Assembly: GCA_002441555.1 (NCBI GenBank)
Contig: DJWK01000017.1
Coordinates: forward strand, 67,346 to 92,110
From: Thermodesulfobacteriaceae bacterium UBA6232
Lineage (GTDB): Bacteria; Desulfobacterota; Thermodesulfobacteria; Thermodesulfobacteriales; Thermodesulfobacteriaceae
Direction of reading: 5' to 3'
Length of the DNA: 24,765 bases
Shown here: in pieces, positions 15,025-22,422 of the stretch
Layout: the number at the start of each line of letters is the position of its first letter
Position numbering within the stretch: position 1 is the stretch's first letter
Made by a program: the position numbers and the translations under genes
The notes under the pieces: model-generated
What the model was told of the DNA's origin: nothing
The model's input: the letters and a program-made list of their open reading frames with translations, nothing else
The model's database searches: none

Positions 15025-16668
15025 ATGCTTCTTGAATTAAAAATAAAAAATTTTGTGCTTATTGAGGAAGCTTCTTTTACCTTTGATAAAGGATTTACGG
15101 TTTTTACTGGAGAAACAGGAGCAGGGAAATCTCTTCTTGTGAAAGCCCTGAAAGTTCTTCTTGGAGAAAAGGGTGGGGGAGGCTACATAAAGCCTGGAAG
15201 TGAATCTGCCGAGGTTGAGGCTCTCATTTACGGAGGAAAAGTTCTTGCAGAAAAACTTAAAGAAATGGGATATCCCCCTGAAGAGGAAATTCATATAAAA
15301 CGCTTTATCACCCAGCAAAGACAAAGGGCCTATCTCAATGGCTCCCCTATTACCTTAAGTGAACTTGCAAGACTAACCAAGGACTTAATATCCCTTACAA
15401 GCCAGCACGAATATTACACCTTTTTAAATCGAGAAAATCAGCTTATCTTTTTTGATGAAATCCTAAAGATAAGCCCCTTACTTAAAAAGTATCAAGAAAA
15501 ATTTTTTCAATACCGGGCTTTAAAACAGGAAATTACCGAGCTTGAGAGAAAAATTTCAGAGGCAACTCTTAAAAAAGACTTTCTTTTGTATCAGATTTCT
15601 GAAATTGAGGAATTAAACCCCGATCCAGAGGAAGAGGCAGAGCTTCTAAAAAAAAGGGAAAGGCTAAGGCATCTTCAATTGATAAAAGAACTTATTTACG
15701 CTCTTTCTTCAGAGCTTGAAGAAACGAGCTTTCACCTTTCTCAATCCTTAAACTTTTTGCAGAAACTCTCTCGTATAGAGACTTCCCTTCTTGAAAGGGA
15801 AAAAACTCTTCAAGAGCTTTATTACGAGCTTAAAGAATTCCAAAGGGACCTTTCTCATCTTTCAGCAGAGCTTCCCGAAGATGAAAGCTCCCTTGAGGAA
15901 GTTGAGGCAAGGCTTTCCCGGTATGAAAAGCTTAAGAAAAAATACGGAAAAGACGCAGCGGGTCTTAAGGAGCTTAAAGAGGAGTTAAAAAGGGAGCTCA
16001 CTCTTATGGAGACAGGAGAAGATAATCTCAATGAGCTTTTACAAAGAAAGGAAGATTTTGAAAGGGAGCTTATGGAACTTGCTTTAGAGATAAGAAACCT
16101 AAGAATGGCAGGTATTCCCAGACTTAAAGGCCTCATAAAAAAGGAGTTAAAGGACCTCGGGATGGAGAAAGTGGAATTTGAAATAAATTTAAGAATGAGG
16201 GAACCTAAGGCTGAAAATTTGACTATTTACGGACTTGATGAGGTGGAATTTTTATTTTCTTCTAATCCCGGACAACCCTTAAGACCTCTTGAGAAAATAG
16301 CCTCAGGAGGAGAGCTATCAAGAATCTTTCTTGCCCTTAAAACCCTTCTTAAAGAAAAATCCCAGGCTGGAACCCTTATTTTTGACGAGGTTGATACAGG
16401 AATAGGTGGGCATACCGCTTTAAAGGTGGGAGAAAAGCTTAAAGAACTCTCTCAGGATTTTCAGGTTATCTGTATTACCCATCTTCCTCAAATTGCCCGT
16501 TTTGCTGATCATCATTTTGTGGTGGAGAAATATCTTGGCGAGAAGGAAACCATTACATCCTTCAGGAAGGTGGAAGGCGAAGAGCGTCTAAAAGAGATTG
16601 CGAGAATGCTTGGTGATATAAAAAATCTTGACCTGGCACGAAAATTTCTTGCTTCTACCCATGGCTAA
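15025..16668 (+). CDS. recN: DNA repair protein RecN
   Basis: 547 residues, the normal length. It is an SMC-like ATPase acting at double-strand breaks. The N-terminus MLLELKIKNFVLIEEASF and Walker A GETGAGKS (29-36) fit the family and fix the start. A long coiled-coil centre rich in Glu, Lys and Leu (about 150-370) follows. The ABC signature SGGELSR (about 427), Walker B FDEVDTGIGG (about 453) and THLPQIARFADHHF complete it. It heads an operon with a PP-loop protein and a SAM hydrolase, and the next ATG lies inside its last codons. recN is an SOS gene in many bacteria. Confidence 0.96.
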   Translation: MLLELKIKNFVLIEEASFTFDKGFTVFTGETGAGKSLLVKALKVLLGEKGGGGYIKPGSESAEVEALIYGGKVLAEKLKEMGYPPEEEIHIKRFITQQRQRAYLNGSPITLSELARLTKDLISLTSQHEYYTFLNRENQLIFFDEILKISPLLKKYQEKFFQYRALKQEITELERKISEATLKKDFLLYQISEIEELNPDPEEEAELLKKRERLRHLQLIKELIYALSSELEETSFHLSQSLNFLQKLSRIETSLLEREKTLQELYYELKEFQRDLSHLSAELPEDESSLEEVEARLSRYEKLKKKYGKDAAGLKELKEELKRELTLMETGEDNLNELLQRKEDFERELMELALEIRNLRMAGIPRLKGLIKKELKDLGMEKVEFEINLRMREPKAENLTIYGLDEVEFLFSSNPGQPLRPLEKIASGGELSRIFLALKTLLKEKSQAGTLIFDEVDTGIGGHTALKVGEKLKELSQDFQVICITHLPQIARFADHHFVVEKYLGEKETITSFRKVEGEERLKEIARMLGDIKNLDLARKFLASTHG

Positions 16669-17590
16669 GGCTCTTCTTCTCTTTTCAGAAGGACTTGATA
16701 GCACCCTTTCGGGACTTATCCTTAAAAGGGAAGGAATTGAAGTCATCGCAGTTCGCTTCATAACCCCCTTTTTTGGTTGGAAATATAAGAGAAATCCTCA
16801 GGCCTTTGAAGAAAAAATCAAATCCCTCGGGTTTGATAAGGGTTTGGTTATTGATGTTACCGAAGAGTATCTTGAGATTTTAAAAAACCCGAAACACGGC
16901 TACGGAGATTATGCCAACCCCTGCATTGATTGCAAAATTTTTTTTTTGAAGAAAGCCCAAGCCCTTATGGAGAAGCTATCTTGCGATTTTATAGCAACCG
17001 GTGAGGTTCTCGGGCAGAGGCCCATGAGTCAGAACAAAATGGCCATGGAAATTATTGAGAAAGAAGCAGGGGTTTCAGGCCTCCTCTTGAGGCCTCTTTC
17101 AGCCAAACTTTTAAAGGAAACAGAACCAGAAAAAAAGGGCTTAGTAAGAAGGGAAAACCTTTTCGGACATAGAGGAAGAAGAAGGCTCTTTCAGCTTGAG
17201 CTTGCCAAAGAGTTCGGACTTAAGGAAATTCCAACTCCTGCAGGGGGGTGTCTCCTTACTGATCCTGTTATCGGAGGAAGGGTTTTGAAGGTATTAAAAG
17301 AAAGAAGAACCCTTACTCCTTTAACTGCAGAGCTTTTAACTCTTGGAAGACACCACTTTGAGGTAGAAATCTGGGTGGTTTTGGGAAGAAATGAGGAAGA
17401 AAATAAAAAAATTAAAGAAATAGCAGGCCAAACCCTTCCCCTTTTCACCCTTAATGAACCTTCGCCTCTTCTTGCAGTAATTGAGGGAAGCCCTTCTGAA
17501 GAGTATCTGAAAGAGCTTCTTCTTAAGTATTCAAAGAAGGCAAGAAAAAAACTTGAGGAAGGTGGAAAGGTTGAGCTTGTTAGTGTTTAA
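16661..17590 (+). CDS. PP-loop ATPase, ThiI/MnmA-like tRNA thiolation-type protein
   Basis: 309 residues from the ATG that overlaps the recN stop by 8 bases. A TTG 33 bases upstream is open but adds residues outside the conserved fold. The PP-loop SEGLDST is at 9-15. CIDCK after DYANP resembles the Cys site of MnmA (NPCxxC), and GEVLGQRPMSQN resembles the ThiI fold. These suggest sulfur transfer to tRNA uridine or a related adenylation. The C-terminal 100 residues do not match a domain I can name. Exact product is uncertain; proteins like this are often annotated as tRNA-2-thiouridylases. Confidence 0.75.
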   Translation: MAKALLLFSEGLDSTLSGLILKREGIEVIAVRFITPFFGWKYKRNPQAFEEKIKSLGFDKGLVIDVTEEYLEILKNPKHGYGDYANPCIDCKIFFLKKAQALMEKLSCDFIATGEVLGQRPMSQNKMAMEIIEKEAGVSGLLLRPLSAKLLKETEPEKKGLVRRENLFGHRGRRRLFQLELAKEFGLKEIPTPAGGCLLTDPVIGGRVLKVLKERRTLTPLTAELLTLGRHHFEVEIWVVLGRNEEENKKIKEIAGQTLPLFTLNEPSPLLAVIEGSPSEEYLKELLLKYSKKARKKLEEGGKVELVSV

Positions 17591-18377
17591 ACCCAATGGA
17601 GTTGTTGCCTTTTTTTCGGATTTCGGGCTTAAAGACCACTATGCAGGGGTTGTAAAGGGAAGAATTTTGAAAGAATTGGAAAAGGCTTTTGAAATTATCA
17701 CTAATGTTCAATTCATAGATTTAACCCATGAGATACCTCCCCAGGATATAAGAAAAGGGGCCCTTCTTTTAAAATTTTCTTATAAATATTTTCCCTCGGG
17801 GACCATTTTTCTCGGTATTGTAGATCCTGGTGTAGGAACGGAAAGAAGGGCCATAATCATACAAACGCAAAAATATCTTTTTGTTGGTCCTGATAATGGT
17901 CTTTTTACTTTTATTTTAAAGGAGGAAAGCACTATCAAAGTTTTTGAGATTGAAAGAGATAAAGTTTTAAGGCCTCCATACAGTTCAACCTTTCACGGAA
18001 GGGATCTCTTTGCCCCAGTTGTGGCAAAGCTTTTATTGAAAGAGGATGTAAAAAACTTTGCCAAGGAAATAGGAAAAGAAAGCCTCGTTTATCTTGATTT
18101 TCCAGAACCTTTAAAAACTAAAGGGGGCTACAGACTCTCCCTATGGAATGTGGATCATTTTGGCAATTTGATAACCAATTTTTCAAAGGAGATGGCAATA
18201 AAGCCCTTTGAGGTATGGGTTAATGGAAAAAAGGTAAGATTGGTTAATACCTATGCAGAGGGTGAAGAAGGGGAGATAATCTCCCTTTTTGGAAGCGAGG
18301 GACTTTTGGAAATCGCTCTAAAAAACGGTTCTGCCTTTGAGATTTTAGGATATCCCGAAATAGAGATTAAATTTTAA
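17583..18377 (+). CDS. SAM hydrolase / SAM hydroxide adenosyltransferase (DUF62)
   Basis: 264 residues from the chosen GTG. Family motifs are FFSDFGLKDHYAGVVKG at the N-terminus, IVDPGVGTERRAI, FVGPDNGLFT, FHGRDLFAPV and NVDHFGNLITNF. Characterised members split S-adenosylmethionine to adenosine and methionine using water (Asp, Arg and His triad). The GTG overlaps the preceding stop by 8 bases and gives a protein beginning a few residues before VVAFFSDFG, as usual in the family. A TTG at 17577, six bases after GGAAAGG, is an equally possible start. The frame is open further upstream inside the previous gene. Confidence 0.9.
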   Translation: MFKPNGVVAFFSDFGLKDHYAGVVKGRILKELEKAFEIITNVQFIDLTHEIPPQDIRKGALLLKFSYKYFPSGTIFLGIVDPGVGTERRAIIIQTQKYLFVGPDNGLFTFILKEESTIKVFEIERDKVLRPPYSSTFHGRDLFAPVVAKLLLKEDVKNFAKEIGKESLVYLDFPEPLKTKGGYRLSLWNVDHFGNLITNFSKEMAIKPFEVWVNGKKVRLVNTYAEGEEGEIISLFGSEGLLEIALKNGSAFEILGYPEIEIKF

Positions 18378-18383
18378 AAAAGA

Positions 18384-18411
18384 TTGTAAAAATTTAAAGT
18401 GGTGTTATATT
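18384..18411 (+). promoter_or_regulatory. Probable promoter of the rpsP operon
   Basis: TTGTAA, a 16-base spacer, and TATATT lie 33 bases before the rpsP start codon, in the only gap between the recN and rpsP groups. The -35 box is moderate, the -10 good. Confidence 0.5.
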
Positions 18412-18444
18412 TTCATTGAATTTTATCATATAGGAGGGTTTAGC

Positions 18445-18687
18445 GTGCCTGTAAGAATAAGATTAATGAGAATGGGGAGGAGGAAAAGACCTTTTTACAG
18501 GGTGGTTGCTGCGGATTCCAGAGCTCCCAGGGATGGTAAATTTCTTGACATCCTGGGATATTATGATCCCTTAAAGGAACCCTATGAATTTAAAGTTGAT
18601 CCTGAGAAGGTAAAAATCTGGCTTCAAAGAGGGGCAGAGCCTACAGAAACAGTGAGAGCCCTTTTAAAAAGGGCAGGGCTTCTGTAA
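18445..18687 (+). CDS. rpsP: 30S ribosomal protein S16
   Basis: 80 residues, typical. Starts with GTG; TAGGAGGG is 6 bases upstream. The N-terminal VRIRLMRMGRRKRPFYRVVAADSR and the GYYDPLKEP block are the S16 signature. It heads the rpsP-khpA-rimM-trmD group, a widely conserved order. Confidence 0.98.
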   Translation: MPVRIRLMRMGRRKRPFYRVVAADSRAPRDGKFLDILGYYDPLKEPYEFKVDPEKVKIWLQRGAEPTETVRALLKRAGLL

Positions 18688-18721
18688 GAGAGATTAGAAA
18701 ATCAACCTGAGGAGGAGAGAG

Positions 18722-18961
18722 ATGAGCAAGCTGAAAGATCTTGTGGAACAGATTGCCAAGGTACTGGTTGACAAGCCGGAGGCTGTTCAGATTAATGAAA
18801 TTGAAGGAGAACAAACCTCTGTTATTGAGCTAAAAGTTGCCAAAGAAGACCTTGGAAAAATTATTGGTAAAGAAGGAAGAACTGCTAAAGCCATTAGAAC
18901 CATCCTCGGTGCAGCAGGAAGTAAACTCAAAAAGAGGGTGGTTCTTGAGATTATTGAATAA
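18722..18961 (+). CDS. khpA: KH-domain RNA-binding protein KhpA (YlqC)
   Basis: 79 residues, single KH domain. The GxxG loop reads IIGKEGRTAKAIRTIL at about 46-61, within a beta-alpha-alpha-beta pattern. GAGGAGGAGAG precedes the ATG. Position between rpsP and rimM is the standard locus for this gene. In Gram-positive bacteria the homologue partners KhpB and binds RNA; its role here is inferred. Confidence 0.93.
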   Translation: MSKLKDLVEQIAKVLVDKPEAVQINEIEGEQTSVIELKVAKEDLGKIIGKEGRTAKAIRTILGAAGSKLKKRVVLEIIE

Positions 18962-18969
18962 CCCTTCCG

Positions 18970-19494
18970 TTGCAAGAAAAAAAGTATCTCCCCCTTTTTA
19001 AGGTTCTATCCACTCACGGTTTAAAGGGTGACCTGAAGGTCGCCCTTCTTTCTTTTAATACAGAAATAATCAATACCTTAAAAATCCTTTATCTCAAAGA
19101 CAAATGGGATGAACCCCTTGAAATAGCTCAAATAAAAAAAGGGCCTGGCTTTAATGTTTTTATACTTAAACTTAAGGATTTTGATTATGAAAGGGCAGGG
19201 GAACTTGTAAATAAAACCCTCTACATAGATTTTGAAGCCCTTCCAAGGCTTTCTGAAGAGGAATTTTATTATTACGAGCTTGAAGGGTTAACGGTAAAAG
19301 ATGAGAAAGGAAAAGTCTGGGGAAAGGTGGTTGAAGTTATGCCCATGGGGGAATATGAACTTCTTCTTGTAAGGGATGAGAAAAAAAGAGAGTTTTACAT
19401 ACCCCTTGTTGAGGAGTATGTGGAAAAAGTAGAGCCAGAAGAGGGTTTAATTCTTGTAAGAGACATTGAGGCCCTTGTTGAAAGCCAGCTTTAA
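18970..19494 (+). CDS. rimM: Ribosome maturation factor RimM
   Basis: 174 residues. The N-terminal domain keeps the VLSTHGLKGDLKV signature and the C-terminal PRC-barrel region contains EEFYYYELEGLTV and EYELLLV...FYIPLVEEYV. It assists 30S head assembly, binding near S19. The only plausible start is a TTG at 18970: the frame is closed by TGA at 18955 and no ATG or GTG precedes the conserved core. No good ribosome site is visible, so coupling to khpA, 8 bases upstream, is likely. Confidence 0.94.
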   Translation: MQEKKYLPLFKVLSTHGLKGDLKVALLSFNTEIINTLKILYLKDKWDEPLEIAQIKKGPGFNVFILKLKDFDYERAGELVNKTLYIDFEALPRLSEEEFYYYELEGLTVKDEKGKVWGKVVEVMPMGEYELLLVRDEKKREFYIPLVEEYVEKVEPEEGLILVRDIEALVESQL

Positions 19495-19496
19495 AA

Positions 19497-20813
19497 ATGC
19501 ACTTTCACATTCTTACCATTTTTCCAGAATATTTTGAATCTCCTTTAAGGATTGGTCTTTTAAAGAAAGCCCTTGAGAAGGGTCTTATAAAAATCAGCTT
19601 ATACAATTTGCGGGACTTTACGGAGGATAAACACAAAGTAGTAGATGATGAACCCTATGGCGGTGGAGAGGGCATGGTTTTTAAACCAGAGCCTCTCTAC
19701 AGGGCCATCACAACCATTAAAGAAAGGCATCCCGACACTTATGTTATCTATTTATCTCCTCAGGGAAGGCTTTTTAATCAGGAGGTGGCTGAAGAGCTTT
19801 CAAGAAAGAAAAACCTTCTGTTAATCTGCGGAAGATACGAGGGCATTGATGAAAGAATAAGAAAATATTTTGTGGAGGAAGAGATATCCATTGGAGATTA
19901 TGTGGTTTTTGGAGGAGAGGTTGCCTCCCTTGTGATAATTGAAGCTGTTTCAAGATTGATTCCAGGGGTTGTGGGAAAAAGGGATTCCGTTGATAAGGAA
20001 TCCTTCACCTCTGGTTTACTAAAATATCCCTGTTATACAAGGCCGCAAGAATTTATGGGATATAAGGTGCCTGAAGTGCTTTTTTCAGGGGATCATAAAA
20101 AAATTGAAGACTATAGAAGAAAGGAATCTCTCAGGCTCACCCTTGAGAGAAGGCCTGAACTTTTAAATAAAGTTTTTTTAACCTCTGAAGATCTTGAAAC
20201 TTTAAGGGAACTTCTTCAAAGGCAGCGCCTCTATCTCTTTCTTGTGCATTATCCCGTTTATAACAAAAGGGGTGAGGTAATAACTTCAGCCATTGCCAAT
20301 ATTGATTTGCATGATCTATCCCGCCTTGGAAGAACCTATGGAGTCAAAAAAGTTTATATTATTCAACCCTTTGAAGATCAAAGAGCCCTTGCTGAAGATT
20401 TGATTAATTACTGGCTTTACGGAAGGGGAAAAACCTACAATCCCTTAAGAAGTGAGGCTTTAAAGCTTTTGAGGGTAGTCTCTACTCTTGATGAGGCGCT
20501 TTCAGAGGTAGAGAAAGAAGAGGGGGAAAGACCTTTCCTCGTTGGAACCGATGCCTCACCGAAAAGGCCTTTTATTACTCCTGAAGAATTGAGAGATCTT
20601 TTATGGGAAAGGCCCGTTTCTTTGGTTCTTGGAACTGCCTGGGGGCTTGAGGAGAGCTTTTTAAAAGACTGTGATTACTTTCTTGAGCCTATCTGGGGAC
20701 GCCTTGATTTTTACAACCACCTTTCAGTAAGGTCTGCAGCCTCCATTTTTCTTGACAGAATTTTAAAGCCCTATCTCCTTTTTAAAAAAACCTTTAAACC
20801 CAAAGAAGAGTGA
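19497..20813 (+). CDS. trmD: TrmD tRNA (guanine37-N1)-methyltransferase fused to a second SPOUT RNA methyltransferase domain
   Basis: 438 residues against about 230-250 for plain TrmD. Residues 1-225 are TrmD: GGGEGMV (56-61), YLSPQG (85-90), CGRYEGIDER (111-120), SIGDYVVFGGE (131-141) and GLLKYPCYTRP. It methylates G37 of tRNAs to prevent frameshifting. Residues about 242-430 (LYLFLVHYPVYNKRGEV...GTDASPKRP...LVLGTAWGLEE...YNHLSVRSAASIFLDRIL) match the TM1570-type RNA_Me_trans domain, a SPOUT fold found as a separate gene next to trmD in Thermotoga. The general-base Asp of DSF is Glu here (E168, KESF), and PHYTRP is PCYTRP. The start is 2 bases after rimM; the end overlaps the next gene by GTGA. 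Confidence 0.93.
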   Translation: MHFHILTIFPEYFESPLRIGLLKKALEKGLIKISLYNLRDFTEDKHKVVDDEPYGGGEGMVFKPEPLYRAITTIKERHPDTYVIYLSPQGRLFNQEVAEELSRKKNLLLICGRYEGIDERIRKYFVEEEISIGDYVVFGGEVASLVIIEAVSRLIPGVVGKRDSVDKESFTSGLLKYPCYTRPQEFMGYKVPEVLFSGDHKKIEDYRRKESLRLTLERRPELLNKVFLTSEDLETLRELLQRQRLYLFLVHYPVYNKRGEVITSAIANIDLHDLSRLGRTYGVKKVYIIQPFEDQRALAEDLINYWLYGRGKTYNPLRSEALKLLRVVSTLDEALSEVEKEEGERPFLVGTDASPKRPFITPEELRDLLWERPVSLVLGTAWGLEESFLKDCDYFLEPIWGRLDFYNHLSVRSAASIFLDRILKPYLLFKKTFKPKEE

Positions 20814-21757
20814 AAGAATTAATTGTTGGGTTTTCTCATCACAGGCTTGAAGTTCTTCCCCATCTAAAAACTTATCTTGAGAAGGCAGATTTGATTATTC
20901 TTGAGGAGCCAGCCTCAAAGAATTTTGAAAGTTTCCTAAAAGGAGAAAAGGGTTTTTATGAAGCTTTAAAAGAGGAGGAGCTTGGTTTTCCCGAATACAC
21001 AAAGGAATTATGGAATTATTTGAAAAAGCTTTATCAAGAAGGAAAAGAAATTTTTCAAATTGAGCCTTATCTCTCGGGGCTAAAAAGGATATACGAAGAA
21101 ATAACCGCTAATGAAAAGAAAGAATTCGATGAGGTCCTTCAAAGGATTTATGACACAGAAAACAGATGCACAGGGAAACTTCTTGAATTTTATGAAAGCA
21201 CCTTAAAAGATGATTTTGAAACTGTAATTAATAGGGTAATTGATTTTTCAAGGGAGGATGCCAAAAGATTTAAACTCAGGGATGAAATGAGAGCACAGGC
21301 CATTCTTGAAAACTTACCTGATACGGGGAAAATTTATATTGAGGCTGGAACAAGCCATCTTCATCTTTTAAAGAGACTTTCCAAAAATTTAAAGGGCAAA
21401 GGAGGGCTTAAGGTTGTTTTTCTCCTCGGTGAGGTGTGTAAAAAACTCACAGGTAAGACCTGGATTTATCCTCCTGGCGAGCTTTTGACCTTGAAACACA
21501 TTCTTGGGCATAAAATGGAAAGGTTTGAGGAAAGACTTTTATCTGCAAGGGCTTTAATATTTATAAAGATTATTCCCAAGGAGGAATTAAGACCAAACCC
21601 TCAAAATCCGTACCCTCATTTACACTGGGAACTTTCAGCCAATTTTATGGTTGAAAAACTCTCTTTTGAGGATTGCAAACAACTTTACAAAAAGACATTT
21701 TTCGTGAGCGATTATGAAAAGGCCTTTATGATAGTAAAATCCTATTTTTTAAAATAA
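20810..21757 (+). CDS. Unassigned 315-residue protein, possibly of the TraB/TIKI fold
   Basis: Starts at a GTG overlapping the trmD stop, so it is coupled to trmD. No signal peptide or membrane segment is obvious. The N-terminal strand and motif IVGFSHHRLEVLP, then ADLIILEEP, and a later block RDEMRAQAILENLP...IYIEAGTSHLHLLKRL are reminiscent of the TraB/GumN/EreA (TIKI) superfamily. In that group a G-x-x-H, an acidic residue, and a final GxxH lie in comparable order. The middle is a long charged helical region (about 60-165). The last 60 residues carry Pro- and His-rich PNPQNPYPHLHWEL. The superfamily assignment is a guess from pattern; function is unknown. Confidence 0.6.
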   Translation: MKELIVGFSHHRLEVLPHLKTYLEKADLIILEEPASKNFESFLKGEKGFYEALKEEELGFPEYTKELWNYLKKLYQEGKEIFQIEPYLSGLKRIYEEITANEKKEFDEVLQRIYDTENRCTGKLLEFYESTLKDDFETVINRVIDFSREDAKRFKLRDEMRAQAILENLPDTGKIYIEAGTSHLHLLKRLSKNLKGKGGLKVVFLLGEVCKKLTGKTWIYPPGELLTLKHILGHKMERFEERLLSARALIFIKIIPKEELRPNPQNPYPHLHWELSANFMVEKLSFEDCKQLYKKTFFVSDYEKAFMIVKSYFLK

Positions 21758-21845
21758 CTTTTTTAACAATTTTATGGTGGCCGAAAGACCTTTACGCATA
21801 TCAAAAATCAACGCAAATTCAGCTTCCAGGAATAATTAAAAAGGT

Positions 21846-21864
21846 AGCCTCCGGGCTTTTGCTT
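21846..21864 (+). terminator. Weak possible terminator after the rpsP-trmD operon
   Basis: AGCC-tccg-GGCT forms a 4-bp stem followed by TTTGCTT. It is short and the T-run is broken, so termination is uncertain. Apart from this, the 174 bases from 21758 to the promoter at 21932 hold nothing I can name. Confidence 0.3.
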
Positions 21865-21931
21865 ATAATTTCTTTAAAGCCTAAACCAACCAAAATTACT
21901 ACAAAAAATTTCTTTGAAGGGCCTCTTTAAT

Positions 21932-21959
21932 TTGACAAATTGCAAAAGAGGGTTAGTAT
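21932..21959 (+). promoter_or_regulatory. Sigma70-type promoter of the exported-protein/coaBC pair
   Basis: TTGACA (perfect), a 16-base spacer, and TAGTAT lie 31 bases before the ATG at 21991, which also has GGAGGG. Confidence 0.62.
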
Positions 21960-21990
21960 TAAAGGATAAATAAATTTTGGAGGGAACTTT

Positions 21991-22422
21991 ATGTGGAAAA
22001 AAATCTTAATAATGCTTTTTGGGTTAGTTTTTCTAGTTTCAGAAAGTATTTTTGCTCAAGAAGATAAGGTGGAAGTGATTACCCCTGAAAAAATAGAGTC
22101 AAAAAGTGATATTCTTTATCCCATTCCCAATATTCCTGTTTTAAAAGGGTTAAGTTATCAACCTTCAGATAGTGCTATTCTAAAAACAGGCGGTGTCCTT
22201 ACAGGAATGCTTGTTTTTAAAGGAAATTATAAAGCTAACTCACTGGTTGAATTTTATCGCGTCCAGATGAGAAATCTTGGCTGGCAAGAGGTGGGAAGCT
22301 TTACTTCAAAAACTACCTTTCTTGCCTTCAAGCGTCCCGAAGGACAGGCATTTGTTAGTATTAAAGAAGGCTGGGTTCAAACAGAAGTAAGAATCATAGT
22401 TTTTCTAACTGGTGTTAAGTAA
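21991..22422 (+). CDS. Small exported protein of unknown function
   Basis: 143 residues. The signal peptide MWKKILIMLFGLVFLVSESIFA-Q is clear, with no lipobox Cys. The mature domain has a pattern seen in small periplasmic proteins of anaerobes: a PIPNIPVLKG stretch, GGVLTGMLVFKG, then FYRVQMRNLGWQ and an alternating beta C-terminus (FLAFKRPEGQAFVSI). The FYxxxMxxxGW motif suggests an alpha/beta domain, but I cannot name the family. GGAGGG precedes the ATG. It overlaps coaBC by 11 bases, an odd partner for a coenzyme A gene. Confidence 0.75.
   Translation: MWKKILIMLFGLVFLVSESIFAQEDKVEVITPEKIESKSDILYPIPNIPVLKGLSYQPSDSAILKTGGVLTGMLVFKGNYKANSLVEFYRVQMRNLGWQEVGSFTSKTTFLAFKRPEGQAFVSIKEGWVQTEVRIIVFLTGVK

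Noticed and set aside
16628..16660. Upstream TTG start for the PP-loop protein
   Set aside because: It would add 11 residues outside the conserved fold and a longer overlap with recN; the ATG at 16661 directly precedes the first beta strand.
21774..21839. 21-codon ATG frame in the gap after the TIKI-like gene
   Set aside because: No ribosome site and no homology that I can see; length is expected by chance.
21774..21864. c-di-GMP (GEMM-type) riboswitch suggested by GAAA, ACGCAAA and GGTAGCC fragments
   Set aside because: The order and stems do not fit the consensus, and a strong promoter lies between this segment and the next gene. An Infernal scan with RF01051 would settle it.
21830..21930. 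Minus-strand stretch reading VVILVGLGFKEIISKSPEATF, possibly a gene remnant
   Set aside because: About 30 codons between stops, no convincing start or ribosome site; chance is sufficient explanation.
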